A stretch of 64,000 nt of DNA. It comes from Alkalitalea saponilacus (lineage in GTDB: Bacteria; Bacteroidota; Bacteroidia; Bacteroidales; Marinilabiliaceae). Made by a program: the position numbers and the translations under genes. The DNA lies in assembly GCF_900168165.1 (NCBI RefSeq), contig NZ_FUYV01000003.1:1-64000 (forward strand), written 5' to 3'. A model generated the notes under the pieces. That model was given only the letters and a program-made list of their open reading frames with translations. It searched no databases and was not told the DNA's origin. Positions 45,410 to 55,509 of this stretch are shown piece by piece (position 1 is the stretch's first letter; each line of letters begins with the position of its first letter).

Positions 45410-46294
45410 ATGCAACATATAGAGAGTTTTCTACATTATCTGGAGTTTGAGAAGCGTTGTTCAAGACATACATTAACCGCTTACCGTGGCGATCTTGAGC
45501 AATTCTTTAGATTTATGGGCGGTTCAGATATTAACTTGCTCTCAAATGCCGGGCGTTCCGACATCCGAAAATGGATAGTGGAAATGCATGAATCCGGAAT
45601 GTCTTCAAGAACCATACATCGTAAAATTTCATCCATAAAATCTTTTTATAAACATTTGCAAATAGAAGGGTTGGTTGAGAACAATCCCGCGATAACCATT
45701 AATCTTCCAAAGATTCCCAAAAAACTTCCTGTTTTTGTTAAGGAAAACGAAATGACAACCCTACTTGATATGGTTGATTTCGGAGAGGATTATGAAGGAA
45801 TCCGAAACAAGTTGGTTTTAGAATTGTTTTACGGTACAGGGATGCGTCTAACGGAATTAACCGAATTGAAAGTGCGTGACATTAATCTGAAAACCGGTTT
45901 GGTAAAGGTGTTTGGAAAGCGTAGTAAAGAACGATTAATCCCTCTTACAAATGAATCCATATCGCTGTTTAATACGTATTATAATATAAGGAATGAAACT
46001 TTTGGAGAGAATTATTCTCCATGGTTGTTTCTGACTGCCAAAGGAGAAAAAATCTATGGCAAACTTGTTTATCGAATAGTAAATAGTTCGCTGAAGTTGG
46101 TTACAACCATAGACAAGAAAAGTCCGCATGTATTGCGACATACATTTGCCACGATTTTATTAAATCGTGGTGCCGATTTAAATGCCATAAAAGAACTTCT
46201 GGGTCATGCCAACCTGAATGCAACCCAGATTTATGCACATAATACCTTTGAGAAATTGAATGCTATTTATAAACAAGCTCATCCGCGAGCTTAA
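45410..46294 (+). CDS. xerC: Tyrosine recombinase, XerC/XerD type
   Basis: 294 residues. An N-terminal core-binding (SAM-like) domain (about 1-90, FLHYLEFEKRCSRHTLTAYRGDL) is followed by the catalytic domain. The active-site residues are visible: Arg in YGTGMRLTEL (about 146), Lys in VFGKRSKERLIPL, HxxR in HVLRHTFAT (about 241), His in LLGHANL (about 266) and Tyr in TQIYAHNT (about 275). Size and context next to rpsU and hpf are those of the housekeeping Xer recombinase that resolves chromosome dimers at dif. Xer C or D cannot be separated by eye. Confidence 0.92.
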   Translation: MQHIESFLHYLEFEKRCSRHTLTAYRGDLEQFFRFMGGSDINLLSNAGRSDIRKWIVEMHESGMSSRTIHRKISSIKSFYKHLQIEGLVENNPAITINLPKIPKKLPVFVKENEMTTLLDMVDFGEDYEGIRNKLVLELFYGTGMRLTELTELKVRDINLKTGLVKVFGKRSKERLIPLTNESISLFNTYYNIRNETFGENYSPWLFLTAKGEKIYGKLVYRIVNSSLKLVTTIDKKSPHVLRHTFATILLNRGADLNAIKELLGHANLNATQIYAHNTFEKLNAIYKQAHPRA

Positions 46295-46298
46295 AACT

Positions 46299-46305
46299 AA
46301 GGAGG
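46299..46305 (+). promoter_or_regulatory. Strong Shine-Dalgarno sequence for hpf
   Basis: AAGGAGG, 7 bases before the ATG at 46313. Such a full match is unusual in this phylum, where most genes here show none. Confidence 0.7.
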
Positions 46306-46312
46306 AGTAATT

Positions 46313-46612
46313 ATGAACATTACGATTCAATCCGTACATTTTGATACTGCTGATCATTTAGAGCAGTTCATTCAACAAAAAGTAGGTAAACTGGAACAGT
46401 TTTTTGACGGGATTCTGGGGGCAGAAGTAGTATTGCGTCTGGATAAATCAGAAACGCTTGAAAACAAATTGGCGGAGATAACCCTCGACATTCCGGGAAA
46501 CAACCTGTTTGCCAAAAAGCAAAGTAAAACTTTCGAAGAATCTGTTGATTCTGCTTGCGAGGCGCTTCGTAAGCAATTGGTAAAAAGAAAAGAAAAAATT
46601 AAGGCCAAATAA
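46313..46612 (+). CDS. hpf: Hibernation-promoting factor / ribosome-associated inhibitor
   Basis: 99 residues, the short HPF/YfiA type. It binds the 30S decoding region and inactivates ribosomes in slow growth or stationary phase. Start MNITIQSVHFDTADHLEQFI, with family features VGKLEQFFDGI, EVVLRLDKSETLENKLAEITLDIPG and the C-terminal ESVDSACEALRKQLVKRKEK. It has no C-terminal dimerisation domain, so it probably acts with other factors. Its strong Shine-Dalgarno sequence (46299-46305) stands out. Confidence 0.93.
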   Translation: MNITIQSVHFDTADHLEQFIQQKVGKLEQFFDGILGAEVVLRLDKSETLENKLAEITLDIPGNNLFAKKQSKTFEESVDSACEALRKQLVKRKEKIKAK

Positions 46613-46645
46613 GCACTAAAAGAAAATTAAAAAAGAAGACAATAT

Positions 46646-46676
46646 TTTGTGTTGTTTGAAAAATATTTTACATTTG
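46646..46676 (+). promoter_or_regulatory. Orphan promoter downstream of hpf
   Basis: -33 TTTG at 46646-46649, spacer 19, -7 TACATTTG at 46669-46676. This is the closest match in the window to the phylum consensus. No open reading frame follows; the tRNA genes have their own -7 further on. Confidence 0.65.
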
Positions 46677-46681
46677 CACAC

Positions 46682-46750
46682 CATTTTTAGTGTGTAATCT
46701 GAAATGTAAGTTATACAATAGGCTGGTTATCAAAGGTGATCAGCCTATTG
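46682..46750 (+). ncRNA. Candidate small RNA (orphan promoter plus long hairpin)
   Basis: Transcription from 46646-46676 would run straight into a hairpin at 46716-46750. Bases 46716-46725 pair exactly with 46741-46750, and with three G-U pairs the stem reaches 16 bp with loop AAA. ATGs nearby are followed at once by stops or by peptides of at most 10 codons. No known RNA family is recognised; a terminator-like or leader role is an alternative. The 3' end is undefined. Confidence 0.4.
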
Positions 46751-46906
46751 GAATGAAATAACGGTTGGTTTTTATGAAAAATGATCAGAGGATAACATTC
46801 AGTTAACCAATGAAATAATAAGAATCCATAATAAATCAACGAAAATGAGCAGAGCCTGTTAAATAATTTATAATGCTCTTTTAGAGATTTTTTCCTATAA
46901 ATGCAT

Positions 46907-46914
46907 TAACTTTG
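46907..46914 (+). promoter_or_regulatory. -7 element for the tRNA-Gly/tRNA-Thr/tuf transcript
   Basis: TAACTTTG, 17 bases before tRNA-Gly. No clear -33 element. The gap 46751-46906 holds no other recognised feature. Confidence 0.6.
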
Positions 46915-46931
46915 TAGGCTTTGAAATTATT

Positions 46932-47004
46932 GCGGGAATAGCTCAGTTGATAGAGCATTAGCCTTCCAAGCTAAGGGTCGCGGGTTTGAGTCCCGTTTCC
47001 CGCT
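46932..47004 (+). tRNA. tRNA-Gly (TCC anticodon)
   Basis: Cloverleaf with acceptor GCGGGAA pairing TTCCCGC, anticodon loop CTTCCAA (anticodon TCC) and T arm CGGGTTTGAGTCCCG. The discriminator is T; no CCA is encoded, as is common in this phylum. Confidence 0.95.
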
Positions 47005-47013
47005 CAAAATTTC

Positions 47014-47085
<72 letters not shown>

Positions 47086-47150
47086 CATTTAAATAGTTTA
47101 TATTTATACGGTTTAAATATTGTTCTAATTGTCTTAAATAATTTCGTACT

Positions 47151-48338
47151 ATGGCTAAAGAAACATTTCAAAGGACGAAGCCTCACGTTAACGTAGGTAC
47201 CATCGGTCACGTAGACCATGGTAAAACTACCCTTACTGCTGCTATTACAACTGTATTGGCAAAAAAAGGTTTTTGTGAAGTAAAAAGCTTCGATTCTATT
47301 GACAACGCTCCTGAAGAGAAAGAGCGTGGTATTACCATTAATACCGCACACGTAGAATATCAGACAGAAAACCGTCACTATGCACACGTAGACTGTCCTG
47401 GTCACGCCGACTATGTTAAGAACATGGTTACTGGTGCTGCTCAGATGGACGGTGCTATTCTTGTTTGTGCTGCTACCGACGGTCCAATGCCTCAGACTCG
47501 TGAGCACATCCTGTTGGCGCGTCAGGTAAACGTTCCAAAAATCGTTGTTTTCCTTAACAAAGTTGATATGGTTGACGACGAAGAGCTTTTGGAGCTTGTT
47601 GAAATGGAAGTACGTGACCTATTGAGTTTCTATGACTTTGACGGTGACAACACTCCTATCATTAAAGGTTCTGCTCTTGGTGGTCTTAACGGAGAAGCTG
47701 AGTGGGAAGAAAAAATTATGGAGTTGATGACCGCTGTTGATGAGTGGATTCCACTTCCTCCACGTGACGTTGAAAAGCCATTCCTTATGCCTGTTGAAGA
47801 TGTATTCTCTATTACAGGTCGTGGTACTGTTGCTACTGGTCGTATCGAAACTGGTATCATCAAAACCGGAGAAGAGATGCAGATCATTGGTCTTGGAGCT
47901 GCAGGTAAGAAAACTGTTTGTACAGGAGTTGAGATGTTCCGTAAAATTCTTGATGAAGGACAAGCTGGTGACAACGTAGGTTTGTTGATGCGTGGTATTG
48001 ATAAGAATGAAATCAAGCGTGGTATGGTTTTGGCGAAACCAGGATCAATCAATCCTCATACCAAAATCAAGGCTGAGATTTACGTATTGAAGAAAGAAGA
48101 AGGTGGTCGTCACACTCCTTTCCACAACAAATATCGTCCTCAGTTCTACCTGCGTACACTTGACGTAACTGGAGAGATTACACTTCCAGAAGGAACCGAA
48201 ATGGTAATGCCAGGTGACAACGTAACAATTACAGTAGATCTTATCTACCCTGTTGCTGTTAACGTAGGTCTTCGTTTCGCAATCCGCGAAGGTGGACGTA
48301 CTGTTGGAGCAGGTCAGGTTACTGAGATTCTTGAATAA
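47151..48338 (+). CDS. tuf: Elongation factor Tu
   Basis: 395 residues. The GTPase delivers aminoacyl-tRNA to the ribosome. G1 GHVDHGKT (19-26), G2 [12 protein letters not shown]3 DCPGH, G4 NKVD and G5 SALGG are intact, followed by domains II and III ([28 protein letters not shown]). The gene lies after two tRNAs and before tRNA-Trp and secE, the usual Bacteroidota order, and shows highly biased codon use. A hairpin without a T tail lies between it and tRNA-Trp. Confidence 0.98.
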   Translation: MAKETFQRTKPHVNVGTIGHVDHGKTTLTAAITTVLAKKGFCEVKSFDSIDNAPEEKERGITINTAHVEYQTENRHYAHVDCPGHADYVKNMVTGAAQMDGAILVCAATDGPMPQTREHILLARQVNVPKIVVFLNKVDMVDDEELLELVEMEVRDLLSFYDFDGDNTPIIKGSALGGLNGEAEWEEKIMELMTAVDEWIPLPPRDVEKPFLMPVEDVFSITGRGTVATGRIETGIIKTGEEMQIIGLGAAGKKTVCTGVEMFRKILDEGQAGDNVGLLMRGIDKNEIKRGMVLAKPGSINPHTKIKAEIYVLKKEEGGRHTPFHNKYRPQFYLRTLDVTGEITLPEGTEMVMPGDNVTITVDLIYPVAVNVGLRFAIREGGRTVGAGQVTEILE

Positions 48339-48358
48339 TACGTTTGTATATAGAACAC

Positions 48359-48396
48359 AATGGTTGAAAGCGGCATAATTGTTGTTTTCAACCATT
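48359..48396 (+). other. Hairpin between tuf and tRNA-Trp
   Basis: An 11-bp perfect stem, 48359-48369 with 48386-48396, loop 16 bases, ending 3 bases before the tRNA. No T run, so a processing signal or mRNA 3' end is more likely than full termination. Confidence 0.5.
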
Positions 48397-48399
48397 TAC

Positions 48400-48472
48400 A
48401 CGGGTGTAGCTCAGTTGGTAGAGCACTGGTCTCCAAAACCAGGTGTCGGGAGTTCGAGTCTCTCCTCCCGTG
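48400..48472 (+). tRNA. tRNA-Trp (CCA anticodon)
   Basis: Acceptor ACGGGTG pairs CTCCCGT with one mismatch. Anticodon stem CTGGT/ACCAG, loop CTCCAAA (anticodon CCA). Discriminator G, as expected for tryptophan. It is in the standard place before secE. Confidence 0.94.
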
Positions 48473-48542
48473 CTTATTGCAAAGAAAATATCAGATTTCC
48501 ATAAGGATGCCTGATTGATTGATATTATTAAATTATCTGAAA

Positions 48543-48737
48543 ATGAACAAGGTAAAGGCGTATTTTAAAGAAGTTCATAACGAATTGATCAACAAAACTT
48601 CATGGCCTACCTGGGCTGAATTGCAGAATAGTGCAATTGTTGTTATGGTAGCTTCTGTAATTATTGCAGCAATTGTATTTGCCATGGATATGTCTTTTGA
48701 TACTTTACTGGAGTGGTTCTACGAAAAGTTGTACTAA
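48543..48737 (+). CDS. secE: Preprotein translocase subunit SecE
   Basis: 64 residues; the small essential subunit of the SecYEG channel. The conserved cytoplasmic helix (VKAYFKEVHNELINKTSWPTWAELQ) is followed by one membrane helix (SAIVVMVASVIIAAIVFAMDM). ATG 48543 fits family starts better than 48519, which would add 8 residues. It is followed by nusG with 21 bases between. Confidence 0.94.
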   Translation: MNKVKAYFKEVHNELINKTSWPTWAELQNSAIVVMVASVIIAAIVFAMDMSFDTLLEWFYEKLY

Positions 48738-48758
48738 TTACCTGAGAAACAATTTGTA

Positions 48759-49304
48759 ATGGGTGATATAGAAAAAAAATGGTACGTACTCCGTGCGATT
48801 GGTGGTAAAGAAAAGAAGGTTAAGGAGTATATCGAAAGTGAAATTTCCGGGCTGAAAATGCAGGATTATGTCTCGCAGGTATTAATTCCTACCGAAAAGG
48901 TTTACCAGATCAGAAACGGGAAAAAAATCAGCAAGGAAAGAAACTACTTTCCGGGGTATGTTTTGGTTGAAGCAGCATTAATTGGAGAAGTTCCGCACAT
49001 ACTTCGTAATATTCCAAACGTTATTGGATTTTTAGCTGATCGAAATGATGTGCCAACACCCTTAAGAATGAGCGAGGTCAATCGCATATTGGGTAAGGTG
49101 GATGAACTTTCTGAAACTGCTGAAGAATTAAACATTCCTTATGTAGTTGGTGAAACAGTAAAAGTTACCGATGGTCCGTTTAACGGCTTCTCTGGTATCA
49201 TTGAAGAAATCAACGAAGAAAAAAGAAAATTAAAGGTTATGGTCAAAATTTTTGGCCGTAAAACTCCACTTGAATTAAGTTTTTTACAGGTTGAAAAGGA
49301 GTAG
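48759..49304 (+). CDS. nusG: Transcription antitermination factor NusG
   Basis: 181 residues. The NGN domain (KKWYVLRAIGGKEKKVKEYIE ... NYFPGYVLVEAALIGEVPHILRNIPNVIGFL) binds RNA polymerase, and the KOW domain (about 125-180, YVVGETVKVTDGPFNGFSGIIEEI) links to S10 or Rho. Normal length and position after secE. Confidence 0.97.
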   Translation: MGDIEKKWYVLRAIGGKEKKVKEYIESEISGLKMQDYVSQVLIPTEKVYQIRNGKKISKERNYFPGYVLVEAALIGEVPHILRNIPNVIGFLADRNDVPTPLRMSEVNRILGKVDELSETAEELNIPYVVGETVKVTDGPFNGFSGIIEEINEEKRKLKVMVKIFGRKTPLELSFLQVEKE

Positions 49305-49331
49305 TATTTTCATTTAGTAGCGGGGCTTCCA

Positions 49332-49347
49332 GGGCCGGTAACGGCCT
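49332..49347 (+). promoter_or_regulatory. GTAA-tetraloop hairpin in the nusG-rplK gap
   Basis: Stem 49332-49337 with 49342-49347, loop GTAA. The core GCCGGTAACGGC (49334-49345) is identical to one before rpoC. It is about 60 bases before the rplK start, where an L1/L11 autoregulatory leader could lie, but that assignment is not supported by more than position. Confidence 0.55.
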
Positions 49348-49409
49348 CTACAGATGAGATGAACTACCTAATTAGATCTGAATTTTTATAACTAACACGA
49401 ATTGCTACA

Positions 49410-49853
49410 ATGGCTAAAGAAGTAGAAACTTTTATTAAGCTTCAAATCAAGGGCGGTGCAGCTAATCCGTCACCTCCGGTAGGTCCCGCATTGGGAGCCA
49501 AAGGGGTGAACATCATGGAGTTCTGCAAGCAATTCAATGCCAGAACTCAGGAGAAAGCCGGTAAAGTACTTCCGGTTGTTATTTCAGTTTATAAGGACAA
49601 ATCTTTTGATTTTGTTATTAAAACTCCTCCTGCAGCGGTACAGCTGTTAGATGTATCTAAAGCAAAAAAAGGTTCTGCCGAACCCAACAGGGTTAAGGTG
49701 GCATCTGTTACCTGGGATCAGGTAAAAGGAATTGCTGAAGATAAAATGGCTGATTTGAATTGTTTTACAGTGGAATCTGCGATGAAGATGGTCGCCGGGA
49801 CTGCCAGAAGTATGGGAATCACCGTTGATGGTGAGTTTCCAGGTAACAATTAA
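49410..49853 (+). CDS. rplK: 50S ribosomal protein uL11
   Basis: 147 residues. Conserved [30 protein letters not shown] at the N-terminus (spanning about 15-44) and the C-terminal RNA-binding region ending RSMGITVDG. It forms the GTPase-associated centre with 23S rRNA and is followed by rplA 15 bases on. Confidence 0.98.
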   Translation: MAKEVETFIKLQIKGGAANPSPPVGPALGAKGVNIMEFCKQFNARTQEKAGKVLPVVISVYKDKSFDFVIKTPPAAVQLLDVSKAKKGSAEPNRVKVASVTWDQVKGIAEDKMADLNCFTVESAMKMVAGTARSMGITVDGEFPGNN

Positions 49854-49868
49854 AACTTGTTTGCAAAA

Positions 49869-50564
49869 ATGACAAAACTAACAAAGAATAAGAAGTTAGC
49901 TTTAGAAAAGATCGATTCCGACAAGTCGTATACCATTCAGGAGGCAGCCAATCTTGTTAAAGACATCACCTTTACTAAGTTTGATGCATCTGTGGATATC
50001 GACATCCGTTTAGGCGTTGATCCCCGGAAAGCTAATCAGATGGTTCGTGGTGTTGTTACGCTTCCTAACGGAACCGGAAAGGAGACCAAGGTATTGGTGC
50101 TTTGTACGCCGGATAAGGAAGATGAAGCAAAAAATGCTGGTGCTGATTTTGTTGGGCTTGATGACTATATTGAGAAAATCAAAGGTGGTTGGACCGATGT
50201 GGATGTTATCATCACAATGCCTAGCGTTATGGGTAAAGTTGGGGCTCTTGGACGTATCCTTGGACCTCGTGGCTTAATGCCAAACCCTAAAAGCGGTACC
50301 GTTACCATGGATATTGGAAAAGCTGTTGCCGAGGTGAAAGCTGGTAAGATTGATTTCAAAGTAGATCGTTATGGAATTATTCATACCACAGTCGGTAAAG
50401 TCTCTTTTACTCCTGAAAAACTAGTAGAAAACGTTAAGGAGTTTGTAGGAATGGTTCAAAAGTTGAAGCCTTCTTCAGCTAAAGGTACTTATATCAAGAG
50501 CATTTATCTGTCAAGTACCATGAGTCCCGGAATTCGGATTGAAACCAAATCTTTGGAGGTTTAA
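49869..50564 (+). CDS. rplA: 50S ribosomal protein uL1
   Basis: 231 residues. ATG 49869 is chosen over the TTG at 49857. Contains [28 protein letters not shown], and the signature [25 protein letters not shown]1 forms the stalk at the ribosome E site and can repress its own mRNA in other bacteria; the structured gap before rplK might serve this. Confidence 0.97.
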   Translation: MTKLTKNKKLALEKIDSDKSYTIQEAANLVKDITFTKFDASVDIDIRLGVDPRKANQMVRGVVTLPNGTGKETKVLVLCTPDKEDEAKNAGADFVGLDDYIEKIKGGWTDVDVIITMPSVMGKVGALGRILGPRGLMPNPKSGTVTMDIGKAVAEVKAGKIDFKVDRYGIIHTTVGKVSFTPEKLVENVKEFVGMVQKLKPSSAKGTYIKSIYLSSTMSPGIRIETKSLEV

Positions 50565-50589
50565 TTTTTAATTTTAGAAATCTGGAAAC

Positions 50590-51108
50590 ATGAAAAAGAC
50601 AGAAAAAGCTACGATAATTAACGAACTTGTAAACATCATCGGTGAGTATAGCCATTTTTATATTGCAGATACTCAAGGACTAAATGCAGGTTCTACAAGT
50701 GATCTTCGTCGTCTCTGTTTTAACAAAGAAGTTAAAATGATGGTTGTGAAAAATACACTTTTTCAAAAAGCCATCGAGCAGAGTGAGAAAAATATAGAAG
50801 GCCTTGATGAGGCTTTAAAAGGCACATCGGCTGTACTTTTCTCCAATACAGGAAATTTACCTGCTAAATTGATTAAAGAATTCCGCAAAAAAGCAACCAT
50901 TCCAATTTTTAAAGGTGCTTTTGTAGAAGAATCAGTTTACATTGGAGAGAATCAATTGGATGCATTATCCAATATTAAGTCTAAAGAGGAGTTGTTGGGC
51001 GATGTTATTGGCCTGTTACAATCACCAATGAAAAATGTTGTTTCTGCACTTCAATCTGGTGGATCAACTATTTCAGGAATCCTCAAGACACTAGAAGAGA
51101 GAAAATAG
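50590..51108 (+). CDS. rplJ: 50S ribosomal protein uL10
   Basis: 172 residues. N-terminal rRNA-binding domain (KATIINELVNIIGEYSHFYIADTQGLN), MMVVKNTLFQKAIE, and a C-terminal helix that binds L7/L12. Only 25 bases separate it from rplA, too little for a large L10 leader. Confidence 0.96.
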   Translation: MKKTEKATIINELVNIIGEYSHFYIADTQGLNAGSTSDLRRLCFNKEVKMMVVKNTLFQKAIEQSEKNIEGLDEALKGTSAVLFSNTGNLPAKLIKEFRKKATIPIFKGAFVEESVYIGENQLDALSNIKSKEELLGDVIGLLQSPMKNVVSALQSGGSTISGILKTLEERK

Positions 51109-51144
51109 AAAATTACTAACAGAAATTTATTAACACTTACAAAA

Positions 51145-51522
51145 ATGGCAGATATTAAAAAGCTTGCAGAAGAATTAGTTAATTTAACTGTAAAAGAAGT
51201 TACTGAACTGGCTGACGTATTAAAAGAAGAATATGGTATTGAACCTGCTGCTGCTGCTGTTGCAGTTGCTGGTCCTGCTGCTGCCGCTGGTGGCGAAGAA
51301 GCTGTTGCTCAAACTGAATTTGACGTAATTCTTAAGTCTGCAGGTGGCTCAAAATTAGCCATCGTTAAACTGGTTAAAGAAATGACTGGTGTAGGTCTTA
51401 AAGAAGCTAAGGAATTAGTTGACAAGGCACCAGCTCCGATCAAAGAGAAAATTACTAAAGAAGAAGCTGAAGCACTAAAATCTCAATTAGAAGAAGCTGG
51501 AGCAGAAGTTGAACTTAAGTAA
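51145..51522 (+). CDS. rplL: 50S ribosomal protein bL12 (L7/L12)
   Basis: 125 residues. N-terminal dimerisation helices, an Ala-rich hinge (about 33-52) and the C-terminal factor-binding domain ([45 protein letters not shown]). It recruits translation GTPases as multiple copies on L10. Confidence 0.97.
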   Translation: MADIKKLAEELVNLTVKEVTELADVLKEEYGIEPAAAAVAVAGPAAAAGGEEAVAQTEFDVILKSAGGSKLAIVKLVKEMTGVGLKEAKELVDKAPAPIKEKITKEEAEALKSQLEEAGAEVELK

Positions 51523-51546
51523 TCAGATACTCCCGATTTAGGGAAC

Positions 51547-51585
51547 GGTTTAGGAACTCATTGATTTGGGATCCTAAACCTTTTT
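51547..51585 (+). terminator. Attenuator-like hairpin between rplL and rpoB
   Basis: Stem 51547-51555 with 51572-51580 (9 bp), 16-base loop, followed by TTTTT. A partial terminator at this spot is known in other bacteria to lower rpoBC output relative to ribosomal proteins. Confidence 0.65.
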
Positions 51586-51623
51586 ATGCTTATATGTTTT
51601 AAGTTCAATTAATTAGTTGATAA

Positions 51624-54600
51624 ATGACTCCAAATACTGCCGAAAGAATTAACTTCGCAACCATCAAGAATCAGTTGCCATACCCTGATTTTCTTGAGGT
51701 TCAATTAAAATCTTTCCGTGAATTTTTCCAGTTGGCATCTACGCCGGAAGAAAGGAAAATGGAAGGGTTAAACAAGGTGTTTTGGGAGAATTTCCCTATT
51801 ACTGATACCCGTAATAATTTTGTACTCGAGTTTCTCGATTACAGCATTGATCCACCCCGATACTCCATCCAGGAATGTATCGAGAGAGGATTGTCATATA
51901 GTGTTCCGCTAAAGGCTAAACTAAAATTATATTGCACCGATCCAGAACATGAGGATTTTGATACCGTGGTTCAGGATGTTTACCTGGGTACAGTGCCATA
52001 CATGACTGATAAAGGCAGTTTCATTATAAATGGTGCAGAGCGGGTTGTGGTATCACAGCTGCATCGTTCACCTGGTGTCTTTTTCGGGCAAAGCATTCAT
52101 GCCAACGGAACAAAATTGTATTCGGCACGAATTATTCCTCTAAAAGGATCATGGATTGAATTTGCAACAGACATCAACAATGTCATGTTTGCGTATATTG
52201 ACCGGAAAAAGAAACTTCCGGTTACTACTTTGCTGCGTGCAATTGGTTACGAGAGTGACAAGGATATACTTGAAATCTTCAACCTGGCCGACGAGATTAA
52301 AGTTTCAAAAGCAACACTTAAAAAGGTTGTGGGCCGAAGGTTAGCTGCACGTGTGCTGAAATCATGGATAGAAGACTTTGTGGATGAAGATACCGGAGAA
52401 GTTGTATCCATAGAACGTAACGAGGTGATCATTGACAGAGAGACGATTCTTGAAAATGACCACATCGATGAAATTGTAGATTCGGGTGCAAAAACAATTT
52501 TGTTGCATAAGGAAATGACCAATGCAAGTGATTTTGCAATCATCTACAATACTTTACAAAAAGACCCATGTAACTCTGAGAAAGAGGCAGTTGTTCATAT
52601 TTACCGTCAGCTTAGAAATGCTGAGCCGCCTGATGAAGCTACTGCAAGAGATGTTATAGACAAATTGTTTTTCTCAGATAAAAGATATGACCTTGGTGAT
52701 GTAGGTCGTTACAGGATTAATAAAAAACTTAATCTTGAAACTGATCTTGATACCAAAGTATTAACTAGGGATGATATTATTGCCATTATCGGTTATTTGA
52801 TTGAATTGGTAAATTCAAAAACTGATGTGGATGATATTGACCACTTGAGCAACCGTCGTGTTCGTACTGTAGGAGAACAGCTTGCCAATCAGTTTGGAGT
52901 CGGGTTGGCACGGATGGCCAGAACCATTCGCGAGAGAATGAATGTACGTGACAATGAGGTTTTCACCCCAATTGATCTGATTAACAGCAAAACGTTATCG
53001 TCTGTTATTAACAGTTTCTTTGGAACCAATGCGCTGTCGCAGTTTATGGATCAAACCAATCCATTGGCAGAAATCACCCATAAGCGCAGAATGTCGGCGT
53101 TGGGACCAGGCGGTTTATCACGTGAGCGTGCCGGTTTTGAAGTGCGTGACGTTCACTACACCCATTACGGCAGACTGTGTCCGATTGAAACACCAGAAGG
53201 ACCAAACATTGGTTTGATCTCTTCTCTTTGTGTGTTTGCCAAGATTAATGATCTTGGATTTATTGAAACCCCTTACCGTAAGGTTACTGAAAAGAAGGTG
53301 GATTTAACTAATGAAGGGGTGGTTTACCTGAGTGCAGAAGAAGAGGAAGCACGAACCATTGCTCAGGCTAATGCACCGCTCAATGAGGAGGGATTTTTTG
53401 TCAATCCAAGGGTAAAAGCACGTCTGGAAGGTGACTTCCCTGTTGTTGAGCCTGAGGAAGTTGGTCTGATGGATGTGGCACCGAACCAAATTGCTTCAGT
53501 TGCAGCGTCTTTGATTCCATTCCTTGAACACGATGATGCAAACCGTGCTTTGATGGGGTCTAACATGATGCGTCAGGCAGTGCCTCTTTTACGTCCTGAA
53601 TCGCCTGTTGTGGGAACAGGATTGGAGAGTGTTCTAACTCGTGACTCAAGAACCCAGATTGTTTCTGAGGGACAGGGAGTTGTAGAGTATGTAGATGCTG
53701 ATGAAATCATCATCCGTTATGACCTGACAGAAGATGAGCGATTTGTAAGCTTTGAAACTGAGACCAAAAGATATAAACTGACCAAATTCCTCAAAACCAA
53801 CCAGAATACCAGCGTAAACCTAAAGCCAATGGTTGAAAAAGGGCAGAGGGTTACTAAGGGACAAATTCTTACCGAAGGTTATGCTACCGAAAAAGGTGAA
53901 TTGGCACTAGGTCGGAATTTGCGTGTTGCATTTATGCCTTGGAAGGGATATAATTTTGAGGATGCAATTGTATTGAATGAGCGTCTTGTAAAAGATGATG
54001 TGTTTACTTCGGTACATATAGATGAATACTCTCTTGAGGTAAGGGATACCAAACGTGGTTTGGAGGAACTAACTTCTGATATTCCGAACGTAAGTGAGGA
54101 AGCTACCAGAGATCTTGATGAGAATGGTCTGATCCGCATTGGAGCTCATGTTAAACCTGGAGATATCCTTATTGGAAAAATCACTCCGAAAGGTGAAAGT
54201 GATCCAACTCCCGAAGAGAAACTTTTACGTGCGATCTTTGGCGAAAAAGCAGGAGATGTAAAAGATGCTTCTCTAAAAGCGACTCCTTCACTGTCAGGGA
54301 TTGTTGTGAATAAGAAACTTTTCTCAAGGGTAATGAAGGATAAGAAGTCCAGAACTTCAGATAAACCTTTATTGGCCAAAATTGACGAGGAGTTTAACAG
54401 ATCTGTAGCAGATCTTACAAATCGATTGGTTGACAAGCTTTTCTCGCTGATAAACGGAAAAACAAGCCAGGGAGTTAAAGATTATCTGGGAGTTGATGTT
54501 ATTGCCAAAGGTACTAAGTTTACTCAGAAAGTACTTCAGGATCTCGATTATCTGAACGTAAATCCTAATAAGTGGACAACCGACAAGGATAAAAATGAAC

Positions 54601-55433
54601 TGGTTCAACGTGTAATTCACAACTATCGTTTGAAATACAAGGAGTCTGAAGCAGCAGAGAAACGTAAGAAATACAATGTTACAATAGGTGATGAACTGCC
54701 CGCAGGAATTGTACAGTTAGCGAAAGTATATATTGCTAAAAAGCGAAAAATTACTGTAGGTGATAAAATGGCAGGTCGACATGGAAATAAAGGTATTGTT
54801 TCTCGTATTGTACGTCAGGAAGATATGCCTTTCCTTGCAGATGGTTCGCCTGTAGATATCGTTCTTAACCCACTTGGTGTGCCATCAAGGATGAACCTTG
54901 GACAGATATATGAAACTGTTTTGGGTTGGGCTGGAGATGTATTGGGAATTAAATTTGCCACTCCAATTTTTGATGGAGCATCAGAGGAAGATCTTGAGCA
55001 TTATACAACCAAAGCCGGAGTTCCAAAATTCGGTAAAACCTATTTGTACGATGGAGGCACTGGTGAGCGTTTTCACCAACCTGCAACTGTAGGTGTTATA
55101 TATATGCTTAAACTTGGTCACATGATTGAGGATAAGATGCACGCCCGTTCAATTGGACCTTATTCGCTGATTACGCAACAACCACTGGGTGGTAAAGCTC
55201 AGTTTGGAGGTCAGCGTTTTGGAGAGATGGAAGTTTGGGCGCTTGAAGCATTTGGTGCAGCCAATATTCTTCAGGAGATTCTTACAGTTAAATCGGATGA
55301 TGTACTGGGACGTGCTAAGGCATACGAGTGCATTGTTAAGGGTGATCCATTACCAACACCTGGTATTCCTGAATCGCTCAACGTACTTCTGCATGAAATG
55401 CGTGGTTTAGGATTGAGCGTAAATCTTGAGTAG
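51624..55433 (+). CDS. rpoB: DNA-directed RNA polymerase subunit beta
   Basis: 1269 residues, normal for Bacteroidota. The rifampicin-binding region ([28 protein letters not shown], starting near residue 471) has the susceptible-type residues at the positions usually mutated. Further motifs are [25 protein letters not shown] and [21 protein letters not shown] near the end. It is followed by rpoC after 76 bases that hold a hairpin. Confidence 0.98.
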   Translation: MTPNTAERINFATIKNQLPYPDFLEVQLKSFREFFQLASTPEERKMEGLNKVFWENFPITDTRNNFVLEFLDYSIDPPRYSIQECIERGLSYSVPLKAKLKLYCTDPEHEDFDTVVQDVYLGTVPYMTDKGSFIINGAERVVVSQLHRSPGVFFGQSIHANGTKLYSARIIPLKGSWIEFATDINNVMFAYIDRKKKLPVTTLLRAIGYESDKDILEIFNLADEIKVSKATLKKVVGRRLAARVLKSWIEDFVDEDTGEVVSIERNEVIIDRETILENDHIDEIVDSGAKTILLHKEMTNASDFAIIYNTLQKDPCNSEKEAVVHIYRQLRNAEPPDEATARDVIDKLFFSDKRYDLGDVGRYRINKKLNLETDLDTKVLTRDDIIAIIGYLIELVNSKTDVDDIDHLSNRRVRTVGEQLANQFGVGLARMARTIRERMNVRDNEVFTPIDLINSKTLSSVINSFFGTNALSQFMDQTNPLAEITHKRRMSALGPGGLSRERAGFEVRDVHYTHYGRLCPIETPEGPNIGLISSLCVFAKINDLGFIETPYRKVTEKKVDLTNEGVVYLSAEEEEARTIAQANAPLNEEGFFVNPRVKARLEGDFPVVEPEEVGLMDVAPNQIASVAASLIPFLEHDDANRALMGSNMMRQAVPLLRPESPVVGTGLESVLTRDSRTQIVSEGQGVVEYVDADEIIIRYDLTEDERFVSFETETKRYKLTKFLKTNQNTSVNLKPMVEKGQRVTKGQILTEGYATEKGELALGRNLRVAFMPWKGYNFEDAIVLNERLVKDDVFTSVHIDEYSLEVRDTKRGLEELTSDIPNVSEEATRDLDENGLIRIGAHVKPGDILIGKITPKGESDPTPEEKLLRAIFGEKAGDVKDASLKATPSLSGIVVNKKLFSRVMKDKKSRTSDKPLLAKIDEEFNRSVADLTNRLVDKLFSLINGKTSQGVKDYLGVDVIAKGTKFTQKVLQDLDYLNVNPNKWTTDKDKNELVQRVIHNYRLKYKESEAAEKRKKYNVTIGDELPAGIVQLAKVYIAKKRKITVGDKMAGRHGNKGIVSRIVRQEDMPFLADGSPVDIVLNPLGVPSRMNLGQIYETVLGWAGDVLGIKFATPIFDGASEEDLEHYTTKAGVPKFGKTYLYDGGTGERFHQPATVGVIYMLKLGHMIEDKMHARSIGPYSLITQQPLGGKAQFGGQRFGEMEVWALEAFGAANILQEILTVKSDDVLGRAKAYECIVKGDPLPTPGIPESLNVLLHEMRGLGLSVNLE

Positions 55434-55446
55434 TATATCACCGGAT

Positions 55447-55468
55447 GGTTAGCCGGTAACGGCTAACC
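55447..55468 (+). promoter_or_regulatory. GTAA-tetraloop hairpin between rpoB and rpoC
   Basis: Perfect 9-bp stem, 55447-55455 with 55460-55468, loop GTAA. The core GCCGGTAACGGC (55452-55463) is the same as in the nusG-rplK gap. There is no T run, so it is not a terminator. Confidence 0.6.
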
Positions 55469-55509
55469 AATTCGGCTATTAATTTTAATTACTTAATACT
55501 CTACTATAT

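Noticed and set aside
50565-50589. L10 leader before rplJ
   Set aside because: The gap is only 25 bases, too short for the known leader structure.
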